Shown: positions 11,333 to 23,400, numbered from the stretch's first letter. The stretch is 45,568 nucleotides of DNA from Tetrahymena elliotti 4EA (GCA_000231825.2 JH720327.1:11268-56835), one strand, 5' to 3'. The notes: a model not told the origin generated them from the sequence alone. Translations and numbers: made by a program.

Positions 11333-12498
11333 ATGAGAGAATGAATATAGAAATTAATAAGTATATAAAGAAACCTAACTAAATTTAAATAAAAAAACCA
11401 ACAAAAAATCAATCTGATATCAAATATGTATAAATAGATAAATAAATAAAATCAATCATGATATTATGACATAATAATTATAACATTAATTTTATTAATT
11501 TTGGAAATTATCAATTATATTTTATATTCTTTGTTTATATTTTATTATAGTATTTTATATTACATTTAAATCATGTTCCTTCCACTTTTATCAAATTTTA
11601 TCATTCGTATTAATTTATATTCATAAAATTTATTTTCTTAATTAGAATACAAATTTCTCTTGCTAAGGCGCACTTTGCAAAATCTTATCGTTTCTTACTA
11701 TTTTTACTGAAAAACTCCCAAGAAAAAAAATTAAATATTTAAAATTGAAATTTAAATGAATTAGTTAATTAAAAACAAGAAAATTGTTAATTAATCGTTG
11801 CTTTTCAAAAGAATAACAATAAGTATGAAACAAAACAAAACTTTATTTTTCAACATTTATTTTAAATTTTCTCACTTTTTCATCCGTTATTCAAAAATAT
11901 CTTCTAAAAATTTTCACTCTTACTTTACAAGTAAATACTCATTTTATCATAGTTTATGACAAATAAATTTTATATCAATAAGAAAATTAACTGTAGTCTG
12001 AAAATGTGTCAAATGCTATCTTTTAAAACAAATTTTTAAATTTTGAATTCTTTATGGAAAATAAAAATTTTAAAATAAAAAAGAAAATATTTTAAGCAAT
12101 GGATTGATAAATTCAATAAAAACAAATCAATAAGTTGTTTTGATCAAAAAAATTGATATTAAAATAAGATGATAAAAAAAATATTTGAAATAAAGAATAA
12201 TTAATATAAATCTATTTCAATAGAAATAAAATTTTAAGCTAAAACATCAGATCAAAGACATTTTATAATGAGATTATAAAACAATATTTGATAAATTCAA
12301 TAAAAATAAAATTTAAGTTAGTTTGATCAAAGATATTTTTAAATGAGATACAAAATAAAAAAAAATATTTTAATAAATTCAATAAAAATAAAATTTTAAG
12401 TTATTTTAATAAAAAAAAGATATTTTAAAGTGAGTTACAAGATAAAAAAATAAATGACTGAAAAATAATATTATTAGAAGTATAAATCTATTAATTGA
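11333..12498. other. AT-rich intergenic region between convergent genes
   Basis: It lies between the 3' ends of the membrane-protein gene (+) and the Piwi gene (-). No coding potential is seen. It contains an ~80-nt tandem repeat at 12100-12460 (separate entry). Confidence 0.5.
12100..12460 (+). repeat. ~80-nt degenerate tandem repeat, about four units
   Basis: The recurring text is 'aaattcaataaaaataaaat' then 'ttaagtt...gatcaaagatat' then 'gagatacaaaataaaaaa'. Units start near 12107, 12205, 12290 and 12375, and the right-hand units are more alike than the left-hand ones. It ends about 40 bp downstream of the Piwi stop codon. Confidence 0.7.
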
Positions 12499-15143
12499 TC
12501 AAATGAAATAGAGAGATCTAAATTTATCATATTTTGGGTGAGCTTAGATCAAAGTGTCTTCGTTTTTTCTTGGATTGTATCTATCTCCAACGAAGTTAGA
12601 GAGAGTATGAGCATATCTTACTGCAGAGGGAGTTTTAATGGCACCAGTCCAGTTGTAGTACAAAAAACATAGCTTGAAAGCTAAGACCTAAAGGTCTCTC
12701 TTAAATTCTCTGTATTAAGGAGCATTATCTTTTTGTAAAGCCTCATCGATCATGTCGTTGTAGATAATAGTGTAGTGGGTAGGAGAAGCAGTACCTTTGT
12801 GAATTATGATTAAAATTTAGCAAATAAATAATTTTTTATAATTTTACCTTAGTTTGTCTTTTAGCTTACAATGAAGAAATCATTGGTTCCCTTAGTAACA
12901 GCATCCTCAATAAGAGCTCCTTGTGGAGGATTTTCAGCTGAACCTACCTATCCGTCTTGACTTTGATAGAATTTAGCTCCAACTTTCTATAAATTTTTAA
13001 AATATTAAACATATGTAATTTGTTGAAATAAAGATACCTTGTTAACGATTAAAAGGGTGAATTTAATATTTTCACAGCCATTTATTTTTTGACAAGCTTG
13101 CTTTAATTGAGGCATTTCTATATCCTTGACAGCATTAAATTAGCCTTCTCCAACACCATCTCTGAAAATAATGATCTTTTAATTAAATAAATAGATTAAA
13201 ATACCCATATTACACTGAATTAAATACCTGCTAAGGATAAACTCCATTAGAATCCTTAAATTCTTTAAGAGCTTATTCATAAACTTGCTAAAGGAAAGGA
13301 GTAATTTCTTAGCCTGTTGGAAGTACATGAGAATGAGAGTAATACTTAGAGAAATTCCTATCAACTGTAGACACAAACCCAAAAATAGATTCTTTTTTTC
13401 CAGGAGTGTTGTGGAAAACATCCATTCCTACAACCATAGTTGGTAAATTCTAAAATGGTAAATTATCCATAACCCAAGGAACACCACCTGTCTTTGCACA
13501 TATTTGCATCAATAGTTTGTTGACAACACTTCTTAGCTAAATAATTTTAAACAAAAAAATTTATGAAATTATTTCAATTGAATTAAAATTATCTTAAAAT
13601 ATAAAAAGTTAAATAATTGTTAACCCCTTTATCCTTCATTGCTGTGCTTGCAAGAATAACTTAAGTAGGAATAGGCTTAACATTAGTAAAGTATCTTTTG
13701 ATTTCGTCATAATACATTCCTGCTTTCTTCTTTCCTGGCAACAAAAAAACTGCCATTTGAACATTATCAGGAGCATTCTTAAGGGCATTAATCCAATCCT
13801 AGGCACCTCTACTTTAAACACTGATACAATTAGGAGGTTTGCATGGATAATTGTAGAATTTTAAGCATTCTTAAAAAGTTCTAAGAAGACTGTCAAAAGT
13901 TTTTTGGTCACGATCGCTGTAAATAATAGCCCACATATTCAAAGAAGGCTATTCAAACATACCAGTTTGGGTATCGCGATCTAAATTAGCAGTGGCTACA
14001 TTAATCTTCTTTTTTCCTTATTGCATTTCCATATTTCCAGCATCAAGTTGCTTGTAGTCAATAGTTTAAGGCTTTTCTGATATTTCAACAGACCAATCTT
14101 TTAAAGTTCTATCTGCATCTTACTTAATTCTCTAAATAAATTTACTAGCCTGAGCAATTCTTTCTCCTGCTTTAGGTTTAGTAACTTCAGCAAGTTTCTT
14201 CATTAAATTGAAATCATTTCTTTGTTGATCAGTCAATCCTATTTAATTATTATTTTAATAAATTAAGTTCTACTTTAAGCAAATAAAAAAACTCACCTGT
14301 AACTTGGCAAAGAGATGGAATGAGATAGTAAGTGAATGGAGTTTTAGTCTTACCCTTTAACTCAACACATTTCACAAGGGGTTAGTTAGGATCAATATTA
14401 CTGATGTTATAGACTTCTTTGTAATATTGCATGTAGGTCTTTTTATTTCCTTTTCTGTCTTCAAAAGAATCATTAGGTGACATATCCTTTTCAACACATT
14501 CAATACGATGAAATTTACCATTGTAAGAGGTAATGACAGTGTTACCAACAAAGCTAGAAAGATCATTTCTATCTTTAACTTATTGAAGAGCTTGGAGAAG
14601 TGTTGATGTTCTTTAGACTTTGAAGCAACTGTCTATGTTGAGTAACTTTTGATTGAAAGAGTATTTTTCTAGAGAGCTTTCATATCCACTAAAAACAGCT
14701 AAATCATATTCATTATATTCTTTACGAGAAGCAGGATCGAAGTATTTTCTTCCAAGTTTGTTGAGCTTAATCTTAGCAAATACTGTTTTAATAAGACGAG
14801 CAAAAATATTTTGAACTTCTTTTTCATTGCTAGCTTCTCCTAAGAGTTTGAGGGTAACAGTCTTTGACTCAACAGTTCCAATATCAGCCATTTAGCTAGC
14901 TTGGAGACAAATAGGAGAATACAAGACAGAGTGCTAGAATAAAAACTTATTAGCGAAGACTTCTCTTAGTTTATTGATACAAGCCTTAAGAATTTCACCA
15001 GTTCTTTTCATGACCTCTTAAGTTTCCATCCCATCTACACAAAACTGATAGCTGAAGATTTTTTCATTATGGAGCACGACTTAGTAATAGTTACACAAGA
15101 ATCTCAACCTAGGGTTGTTCTAGACAAGTCCTTTGTTAGACAT
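12499..15143 (-). CDS. Piwi-clade Argonaute, TWI family (paralogue not resolved)
   Basis: Six exons: 15143-14297, 14238-13625, 13536-13228, 13175-13038, 12986-12848 and 12794-12499. Introns are 51-88 nt; the product is 780 residues with stop TGA. The order is N-terminal domain, PAZ (about 160-285, with 'YYKEVYNISNIDPNQPL'), MID ('PIPTQVILAS' then 'VNKLLMQICAKTGG') and PIWI. The slicer tetrad is complete: D526 (VVGMDVFHN), E564 (GQEITPF), D596 (FRDGVGEGQF) and H689 (SPTHYTII). The protein ends LYFI, as Argonautes do. Piwi proteins bind small RNAs; in Tetrahymena different TWI proteins act in DNA elimination, silencing of repeats and pseudogenes, or RNA processing. The start at 15143 is the first ATG in frame; M85 is the alternative. 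All splice phases agree, so the model is strong; the paralogue is not decided. Confidence 0.95.
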
Positions 15144-15563
15144 AATGAGAGTTGATTTTTTACCTTTTTTTTGTTTTTTTAGATGATTATTTTTTTAATT
15201 AGAATTTTACTTCACCTGAGTTCTACTTTTTAAAGTATGTTTAATCATGTAAAAAATCTTTAAAAAGATTTAAGCTACTTTTCAAACTACAATTTAGATG
15301 AATGCTAAATATTTATTTAATTAAATAATCAGATTTGTGGGTAAGGAGTCTTCTTATTTTCAATAGATTTCATCTGATTTATAATATTAATTAATATCAA
15401 TCATTGATTGATTAAGAGTTTTCAGAATTTTTAGTGAGTTGATTAGCAAATAAAATTTTAGCTAGAATTTATTACCATTAAATTCAACTGAAAAACACTC
15501 TAAATTTGTAGTGAAAATCTTTTTGTTAATTTATTAAAATTTACCAAAAGCAATAGGAAAAAT
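15144..15563. promoter_or_regulatory. Shared divergent upstream region, Piwi and B-box/WD40 genes
   Basis: A 420-bp AT-rich spacer between two divergently transcribed starts. It must hold both promoters, but no specific motif can be named. Confidence 0.45.
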
Positions 15564-17709
15564 ATGAGCAAAAACAAAATGGAAGTAAGAGAAGAAAACT
15601 ACTAAAATTGCAAAATACACAATTGCTAACTAAAATACATTTGTGTAGATATTGAATGTGACTCTGAGTAAAGAGATTGTTGTGCTGAGTGTCTTGTAGA
15701 TGGTAATAAGTAATAAATATAGGCGTAATAAAGTTTAATATAATTTATTTGTTTAAGGTGAACATAGAGAACATGAATATAAGCCAAGAAGAGAAGCAGT
15801 TTAGAGATTATAAGATGGAGCTATACATGCTCTTAGATATTATGAAGGCTGTGAGAAATATTTAAATATTAGACCAGAAGTAGAATAAATCTTAGAAAAT
15901 ATGAAATTAGGAATAAACAAGGCGATAGATGAATATAAATAAAAAATATTATATTAGGTTGATACTTAAAAAGGATCTTCAGATATTGACAATACAAATT
16001 AAGAGTAGCAGGAAAAGCTCAAAGCATTTTTAAATTCAAATGATTGGCCATCTGAAAAGCTGAATTAAGAATTAGCTTTCGCTTTACTGCACTTGAATTC
16101 AGATAAAATAATGAATGAAAAAGTTAAATAGGTGATTCAGCATAATTAGTTTATAGTTAAAAGAGTTAACAAAAAAATGAGAGAATTCTTACTTTAAGTT
16201 AAACTCTTTTTAGATAGCAACTTTAAAATATTTACTTAAGCAGATTTTTATGTTGGAAAATCTAAAAGAGGAGAAAATTTCTTTGAAACAGAGAATAATG
16301 GAGAAGATAGTGATGATTTTTATGAGGGAGGTTCAAGTAGAATGGAAAAAGAGCATCCAAATTAGACTGAACATACAGAAAAAAAGAAATAGCAACCAAA
16401 AAATCAATAGCAATAAATGAATACTCCAAAATAAACCAAAAAAAAAGAAGATTATTAACAATAAGGATCTAACATATCTCAATCTCCTAAAATAGCTAAA
16501 TAAATGTTTAAAGAAGATGCGAAAGATGAGGGAACTATTTTTTAGAAATAGTTAACTCCACATTAAGGTGTAAGAGGATCACAAGAAATGCCTTCGAAAA
16601 TTAAAAGCAATTAAATGCCTTCGAATATTTCCTATTAGCCTAATTATTAAAATTAAGAATTAGAGAATCAAAGAGGCTCGCAAATAAAATAATAGCAACA
16701 ACCAAATAAAAAATTTTAGTAGTATGAAAATCCAGTTAGCTTTTTTGATACAGATCATTTTGAAGGTAAAATAAGCTTTTAGTATGAAGGACACAACGAT
16801 TTTTGCAGAAGGTTAGTTAAAGTGGATGAAGAAACTTTTTTGTCTATTTCTGATGATGCTACAATAAAACTATGGAATTTTACATACAATCAATGCATAG
16901 CTGTAAAAATTATAAATTATTTTTATTGATAATTTAAAATTATTTTTACATAGAATTTCCAAGGTTTGCATGAAAGATAAATTTTAGATATTAAAAGATT
17001 GAGAGATAACACTTTTGTGAGCTGTGGAAGAGATAATAAACTTGTTTGGCTAGATGTTGATAGATACTAAAAGGATATAAGAGATATTAACAAAAATATT
17101 TTATGTTTAGAAATATTAGCAGAAAGATATATTATTTTGGGAAGTGTTAAACACATATACTTAGTTGATGATGAAAACAAAGAAACAATAAGCGGAAACC
17201 TTTTATCATTAAAATAGTTAAAAGAAAATGCACATGAAAAAGAAATTCTATAAATAACTTGCATTCAAGAATAAAGTGTTTTTGCTACTGCAAGTTATGA
17301 CAAAATGATTAAAATTTGGCTCTTTTAATCAGAAAAATAAGAAGTTATTCATATAAAAGACTTGAGTGGCCATAAGCAAGCAGTAAGATCTCTTTGCGTT
17401 GGAATTAGAACCAACTTACTATTCTCTGGATCAGATGACTCTTAAATTATTCTTTGGGATTGGCAAATAGGATAACAAATTAGATCTTTCCAAGGACACA
17501 CAGCAGCTATTTATGCAATTGATATATTATCTCCAAACGAAATAGCAACAGGTTCTTATGATAAAACAATAAAAATATGGAATTTTGACAACGGAAAGTG
17601 TATTGGAACAGTTTCTGGAAATTAATCAGGAATTCTTTGTTTAATAAAGTTTAATCAACGCTCCATACTAACAGGATGCGATGACCATACTATTAAAATT
17701 TGGGTTTGA
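15564..17709 (+). CDS. B-box zinc finger / WD40 repeat protein
   Basis: Three exons (15564-15702, 15758-16902, 16954-17709), introns of 55 and 51 nt, 679 residues, stop TGA. Residues 16-52 hold a B-box-like zinc finger (C16, H19, C27, C32, C40, C43, H49, H52). A helical region to about 215 follows, then a long low-complexity Gln/Lys/Asn linker (about 220-385). The C-terminal WD40 part (about 395-679) has visible strand ends 'IKLWNF', 'IKIWLF', 'IILWDW', 'IKIWNF' and 'IKIWV'. The layout recalls TRIM proteins but has no RING finger, so ubiquitin ligase activity is not supported; a scaffold role is more likely. WD40 proteins of this kind are abundant in ciliates. The 3' end is partly duplicated downstream (17986-18157). 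Confidence 0.9.
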
Positions 17710-17802
17710 AATAACAAACAAAGTTTGTTAAAATAAATTAATTATTGCATTTATTAATAAAAACATGTACAATCTATATAAATTATTAATATTGTCTTTA
17801 AA
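17631..17802 (+). repeat. Duplicated 3' end of the B-box/WD40 gene, original copy
   Basis: Runs from 'aattctttgt' in the last WD repeat through the TGA at 17707-17709 and about 90 bp of 3' flank, to the 'attgtcttta' at 17791-17800. The second copy is at 17986-18157. Confidence 0.85.
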
Positions 17803-17818
17803 AAATAAATAAATAAAT

Positions 17819-17878
17819 AAACACCAAAAAATCTGGTGAGAAAAAAGTAAAACACCAAAAAACCTGGTGAGAAAAAAT
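17819..17878 (+). repeat. Two ~31-nt tandem units with CACCA/TGGTG hairpins
   Basis: Each unit has CACCA, an A-rich 7-nt loop ending TC or CC, then TGGTG and GAGAAAAAA. The units differ mainly by one T/C in the loop. Each could fold into a 5-bp stem. Confidence 0.7.
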
Positions 17879-17902
17879 ACCTTGTTATTATTCATGTATG
17901 TA

Positions 17903-17932
17903 GTCTTGAAAAAGACAGTACCTTAGGGTACT
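17903..17932 (+). other. Two adjacent short hairpins in the insertion
   Basis: GTCTT-GAAA-AAGAC (17903-17916) is a 5-bp stem with a GNRA-type GAAA loop. It is followed directly by AGTACC-TTAG-GGTACT (17917-17932), a 6-bp stem. Flanking GTA and AC could extend the fold. Too short for a known RNA family. Confidence 0.5.
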
Positions 17933-17985
17933 ACATATATATTGTCTTTAATGATAAGGATTTAGTATAAATACCCATTAATTAT

Positions 17986-18157
17986 AATTCTTTGTATAAT
18001 AAAGTTTAATCAACGCCCCCATAGAGGCGATGACCATACTATTAAAATTTTGGTTTGAACAAACAAACAAAGCATGTTAAAATCAATTAATTATTTGCAT
18101 GTTTTGTTAAAAATCTGTACAATCTATATAAATATATTATTAATATTGTCTTTAATG
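17986..18157 (+). pseudogene. Partial duplicate of the 3' end of the B-box/WD40 gene
   Basis: Matches 17631-17802. It keeps the text for 'FNQR' and 'DDHTIKI' of the last WD repeat but carries a deletion in the middle ('cgcccccatagaggcgatg') and an extra T before 'ggtttga', so the frame is broken. There is no start or promoter of its own. The block ATTGTCTTTAATGATAAGG (17941 on) is repeated at its end (18145 on). It is a local tandem duplication, not a separate gene. Confidence 0.8.
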
Positions 18158-18263
18158 ATAAGGATTTAGTATAAATACCAATTAATTAGATCTGATCAAT
18201 TATTATTAAAAAATAAAATCAGATTTGATAGAAGCAAATAAACGATAAAAAATATATTTGAAA

Positions 18264-19118
18264 TCAAATTTTAGATAATTTATAGATATCATTTCTTATA
18301 TGATTTAAAGCAGGTAAACCTTTTCTGATTGTATCTATTTTTTCTAGATCAATTTCTACAAAATCAATTCCTAGTTTTTCGGGTCCCATATCTAATAACA
18401 CATCTCCCCAAGGATCTATAACTAATGAATGTCCATAACTTTCTCTTTTTTCATTATGCTATCCTGCCTAGGCTGCTGCAATTACGAAGCATTGATTTTC
18501 AATAGCTCTTGCTTTTAAAAGAGTATGCCAATGAGCTTATCCTGTCTTTTTAAAGAAAGCACTTGGGACTAACAAAATCTCAGCTTTCTATTGAACTGCA
18601 AGAATTCTAAAAAGTTCAGGAAATCTTAAGTCGTAGCATATTGATAATCCTAATCTGCCTGCAGGTGAATCAACAACATTTGGAATCTAGTCACCAAATA
18701 CATATCCACTACTTTCAGCTATTGTGTTTTTAGCATCAATTTAAATATCAAATAGATGAAGTTTTTTATAAGTTTAAACAATATTTCCTAAATTATCAAT
18801 AATTATGTGGGTGTTTCCCATTTTTTTATCATTCTCTTTTAATCTTTCTTAAAATCCTCCCAAAGATAACCACAAATCATATTTTTTAGCATGATCTCTT
18901 AAACAAGTGATCATTTCTCCTTCAATATATTCAGCGTTTTCAAATGTTTCTGCAAAACTTCTAGAAATCATAGCAAAAGCCTCAGGTAGAAAGCATATCT
19001 TAGCCTATTTTTCATGAGCTTATTTTAAATTTTAAAGAATAAATTCCATATTTTATTTTTTGTTGTGAGTAGAGCACATCTAAACAATGCCTACTAAACA
19101 TTTTCTAACTTAATTCAT
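18264..19118 (-). CDS. NIT1: Nitrilase superfamily amidohydrolase, NIT1-like (deaminated glutathione amidase)
   Basis: Single exon, 284 residues, stop TGA, start at 19118. The catalytic triad of the carbon-nitrogen hydrolase fold is present: E46 (FLPEAF), K119 (TYKKLHLFD) and C161 (SICYDLRFPELF). The C-terminal half follows the NIT1 pattern closely: 'TGQAHWHTLLKARAIENQ', 'IAAAQAGQHNEKRESYGHS' and 'VIDPWGD'. NIT1 enzymes hydrolyse deaminated glutathione, a damaged metabolite made by transaminases, to glutaryl-type acid and cysteinylglycine. Many eukaryotes have NIT1 fused to or partnered with FHIT; there is no FHIT domain here. There is no targeting peptide, so it is probably cytosolic. The substrate is inferred from family resemblance; other nitrilase branches (NIT2, omega-amidase) are less likely. 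Confidence 0.9.
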
Positions 19119-20451
19119 TGCTACAAAAATAAACCTAAAATTTATAATTATTTATTTTATTATTTAAAATCATACATGAAACACAAGCTAAGAGACGTTT
19201 AAAATACTTATTAAAAATATTGCAAAACAAATTTTGTAAAAAAGATATTTTTTGATGGATTATTTAATATTAAGTACTTTTTTGTTCAATCAAGAAGTTT
19301 ATTATTCATATAAAAATGTATTTAATTTATAATTCTTATTTTACTTTTTATTTATTTGAGTAAGTATTTTACTAAACAACAATTATTTACTTCTTAAACT
19401 AGAAGTACCATTAATACTATCATTCACAAAAGAATAAAAGAAAAAATAATCAAAAAATCAGAAAACCTAAAGTAGTGTTATTTTTTTGAATTTAAATAAA
19501 ATAAAATGTGGATTCAAAATCATTTTCATTGAATAAATATTTTTTTTTAAGTTTCATTTTATAAATAACGTAAAGAAATATCTAGTTTTAAATAAATTAT
19601 TTATTTATTTTTTAATTGAATATCTTCGAATTTAAATTATTTTTTTGAATTCTTATTTTGAAGAATAAATTAAACTTATTGTTTTTAAATTTTAAACTTA
19701 TCTCTATTTTATCATTTTAATTCAAATCAAGATTCTCAAAATAGGAAATACAGATTGAATAAGTTTATTGTTAATGAATTTAAATTAAATTAGAATAAAA
19801 TTTTTAACATCGACTAATATCATGAATGATTGATATAATCCTAATTAATTTTAAAATATTAACTTTTTATTGAATTTAATTAAAAAATTAATGATAAAAA
19901 GTTTATTTTTAAATTATATTATGCTAAAAATTATGCTTGGTTTGATTTTCTTATTAACATCTTTTTGAAAATTATTTTGAATTAAAATTGGAAAATAAGC
20001 TGTTTCTTAAATTTATTTTAAATGATATTTCAGTTCAGATGAGTAAGTTCAATAAATTGAATGGATAAATAAATAAAATGAATTTTAAATAATTTAAATG
20101 TTATTTACTGAAGAGGTTAAAAATGGAAATAAGAATTGCTTGATGAATATTTTACACTAAATATTTGGGAGTAACGATTTTTTCATCTTTTAACATAAAT
20201 GAAAGTTGTAGTAAAATGATAAATAAGCAAGTGAAAAGTATTCCTGCAAGTAATTACAGTACTAACTATAACAAAAAGAATAAAGAATGAATTGACTCAA
20301 CGCATTAGAATTTTAGCAGTAATATTAACATCTAATTTGCAATAAAAGAAGAATTTAATTTCAATTAATTTGAAGTTATTATTAAAACAGAAGTAATTGT
20401 ATTTTATTAACTATTTTTTAGGGCAGGTGAGTAAAGATTAGCTTAATAGGA
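19119..20451. promoter_or_regulatory. Divergent intergenic region, nitrilase and PH-TTC39 genes
   Basis: 1.33 kb, extremely AT-rich, with no supported gene. The last ~250 bp (about 20190-20440) is less AT-biased and probably transcribed 5' leader of the downstream gene. A short frame starting at about 20216 ends in TGA after 24 residues. An acceptor-like 'ttttttag' at about 20414-20421 could end a leader intron, but this is not proven. Confidence 0.45.
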
Positions 20452-23400
20452 ATGTCAGCTGTACCTGCATATAGAAGAGAGCAATATTTAAATACTTTTC
20501 TTAATATTTAGAATGAGAAAGGGAGATTCTTAAAGCAAGGGAAGACATTTAAAATGATTTCTTAGAGATATTTTACAATAAATTCTAATCAATTAGTATA
20601 TTACAAAGATAAAAATTCACAAAAAATAAGAGGTTTAGTAAATCTAGTAAACTGCACATTTTAAATATAAAAAGACAAGAAGGGCAAAGATGGAATCAAA
20701 GTATTAGGAGAAAATCATGCCTATGAAATATGGTTGATTCCTTCAAATAAAGAGGAGTTATAATTCTATTTATTTTATTTGAGCTTAGCTACAAATGGTA
20801 AATTTGACTGTAATTAATTAGAGCAATCTTCAAATAGTCCTTTAAAATCTAACATGGCTAATGAATCTAAAATAGGAGGAGGCTCTTTGCTTGGTAGCTA
20901 ATAAGCAATTAAATCATTTCATTTTAGTGATGTAATAAATGGGAGCTTAGTATTTTAAAAAAAGGATTAGAAATAATTGGTTTAAGATGCAACATCATTC
21001 ATTAATAATAACCAAAGCATCATACAAAGCGAGCTTAATATTAATGACATTTAAGCATTTCAAAAAAATAATTAAAATATTTTAAGAGAAGAAAGAATGG
21101 ATAAGTTAAATAGTAGTAAGATTTTAAATAACCAAAATTCTATTAACTAAATTTAATATAAATAACTTAACTAACAATCTTCTCCATAAAAGCCTATCAA
21201 TTTACAAAATTTGATAGAAAAATACGATAGATCTAAAAGTGGTCTAAGGCTAGAGGATTGTAATGTGGAAACAACAGATGATGTACCAAATACAAGTTTC
21301 ATGAACCAATATGAATTTTCTTATTACAGATTGGATAATAAAGTTCCTCATTCTCATTAACTACCAATTTCTTGCAGGTATACTTTCAAATATTTATTTT
21401 TTTAAGGTAGAAAATAACTGATTGATTAAAAACTTAAAAATACTTGTTATTAGTAAGAATATATTAAGATCTTTCACTAAATTAATAAAGTTACTAATTA
21501 ACTTTACTTGAACTATGTGATCGATTTAAAAATATTTTTTTAAGCCATTCACTTAGGTAAAAATAAAATTTCAGTATTGAAAATACATTTTTTGAATTTA
21601 TAAGTGGTTGACTAATTTTAGATTGGTTTACTTGTGTGTTTGGCTCACACTCACTCACTCATTCATTTATTTATTTATTTTTATTTGTTCTTTTCTACTT
21701 GTTGAAGAATACATTAATGAATTATTTCTTTATTCTTTTAAAATAAAAATTTTTGAATTAGAAATTCAAGCTCTGTTGGACCATAAAAGAGGATTAATAT
21801 GACAAAATTTGACTCAAGAAGATCAAAATCTTCAAGGAAAGAATACATCAATAAATAGTTTATAGTAATTTTTATAAATTGTGTGCTTATAATTTAAAAT
21901 TTATAAATGAAATAGAGAAATTTAAAGTATACCAAACCTTTTGGAGGAGATGAAAACCATAATTAACTAGAATATAGTGAGTTTTTAGATTATAATGCAG
22001 AGGCTTCATCTTCATCTGTTGATTTTGATTAAGAGTAACTATATCCTACTAGAAAGAGTCTACAAGAATTTGAAATTGAAGAGATTTGCAATGATGAGGT
22101 TATTCATGAGAAACAAAATAAAAATTTTACAACTAAAAAATCTAATAAAACTAACTATTAAACTAGCTATTAAAAAAAGACTAATGATGATATACTATCT
22201 TTCGATAACTGTAAAATTTATTTCAATTTATTCTCCTATTAAAATAAAAAAATATTCATCATTTTATATTTTCAATAATCTATTTATTGTCTTTAAATAT
22301 TTTGTCGAATTTTATACCAATGAAAATAATTGTTTAATTGAAAGAATATTTTGTTGAAATATCAAAGTATTTTTAAGAATGACTTTTGAAAAAATATTTA
22401 TATAATAATTCACTCATAAAAATTATTTGATTAAATTAAGATTAAGATGAAGATATAGATGATACTCCTCCAGGACTTTCTAAAGAATCTCCATTGCTAT
22501 TTTAGCAATTAGAGTTCAAAAAAGAGTTTGTTAGAAATAGCTTGTCTTAGTTTTAAAATAACGCTATTTGTATAGATTAATATAAGAAGGTTAAAATGAA
22601 TAGAAAGTTAATTAAAGGAAAAGATGCTAAACAAGATTTTTGCTTTTCAGAAGAGGCTGAACTTACAAGCACAATAAAAACAGAGACATATGGGCTATCA
22701 TCTTCTAAGCATTTGATTTAGTTGAAAGAGATGTTTAAAAAGAATTAGATAATTTCTAATCTTCATGAAAGCAGGCTTCAAGAGTGTAGTAGCGCTATGA
22801 GTATACCTGGATATGATATTAATGACTTAGAAGATGATTTTTATGATATAAAAGCTTAATAAACAGTGTAAATAAATTAAGTTTAGGAAGTATAAGATGA
22901 TTCAAATCATAAATCTATTACTTAATTATAACTTCTAGAGGACTAACCTTTTGCAACAAAAAATTTTGTTTAGCTAGATAATAAAATACGTGCTTAAGCT
23001 TCATTGATGAAAATTTCAGATGAAATATCTTAACAATATCTTACTTTTACTGACACAGAGGATTGTCTTTCTCTTGTATCTGAAAAAAACAATCTTGGAA
23101 ATTAGATGAATAACTATTAATCTAATGGAATCTTCACTAAAAATATATTTAAAAATCAAGAAAGACAAAATATCATGAATATCAATAAAATATTTGATGT
23201 AAAAAAAGAACAAATTATTGAAAATAAATCTTATTTCATTCTCATGGCTAGTCATTACATATGGAACAGTTAAATAGAAGAAGCTAATTACATTTTGTAA
23301 TTCTTTCCAGACTCATTTTTATACAAAGTAGATATTTCTCTCAGTCTCTTACTTATCACTGGTTAGTTGAGGTAATAATAAAGATTATTAGATCAAATTA

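Larger units (their letters stand above)
17791..17951. mobile_element. ~140-bp insertion flanked by 11-bp direct repeats
   Basis: ATTGTCTTTAA occurs at 17791-17801 and again at 17941-17951. In the second copy of the duplication the matching place (18145 on) has one ATTGTCTTTAA running straight into 'tgataaggatttag', so it behaves as an empty site. The ~139 bp between look like an insertion with target-site duplication. The insert has an A-rich left end, two ~31-nt tandem units ('caccaaaaaa(t/c)ctggtgagaa') and two short hairpins. It encodes nothing, and no known element was recognised. Confidence 0.5.

Noticed and set aside
17819..17880. Hammerhead-like 'CTGGTGAG ... GAAA'
   Set aside because: A hammerhead needs CTGATGA and three stems in fixed order; the core differs and the third stem is missing.
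20190..20450. Coding first exon upstream of the PH-TTC39 gene
   Set aside because: The short frame at about 20216 ends in TGA after 24 codons, and an in-frame TGA at 20428 precedes the chosen ATG; no splice pair of reasonable length joins them in phase.
21608..21802. 64-codon hydrophobic plus-strand ORF
   Set aside because: It falls in intron 1 of the PH-TTC39 gene and runs out of frame into exon 2; hydrophobic only because of T-rich intron sequence.
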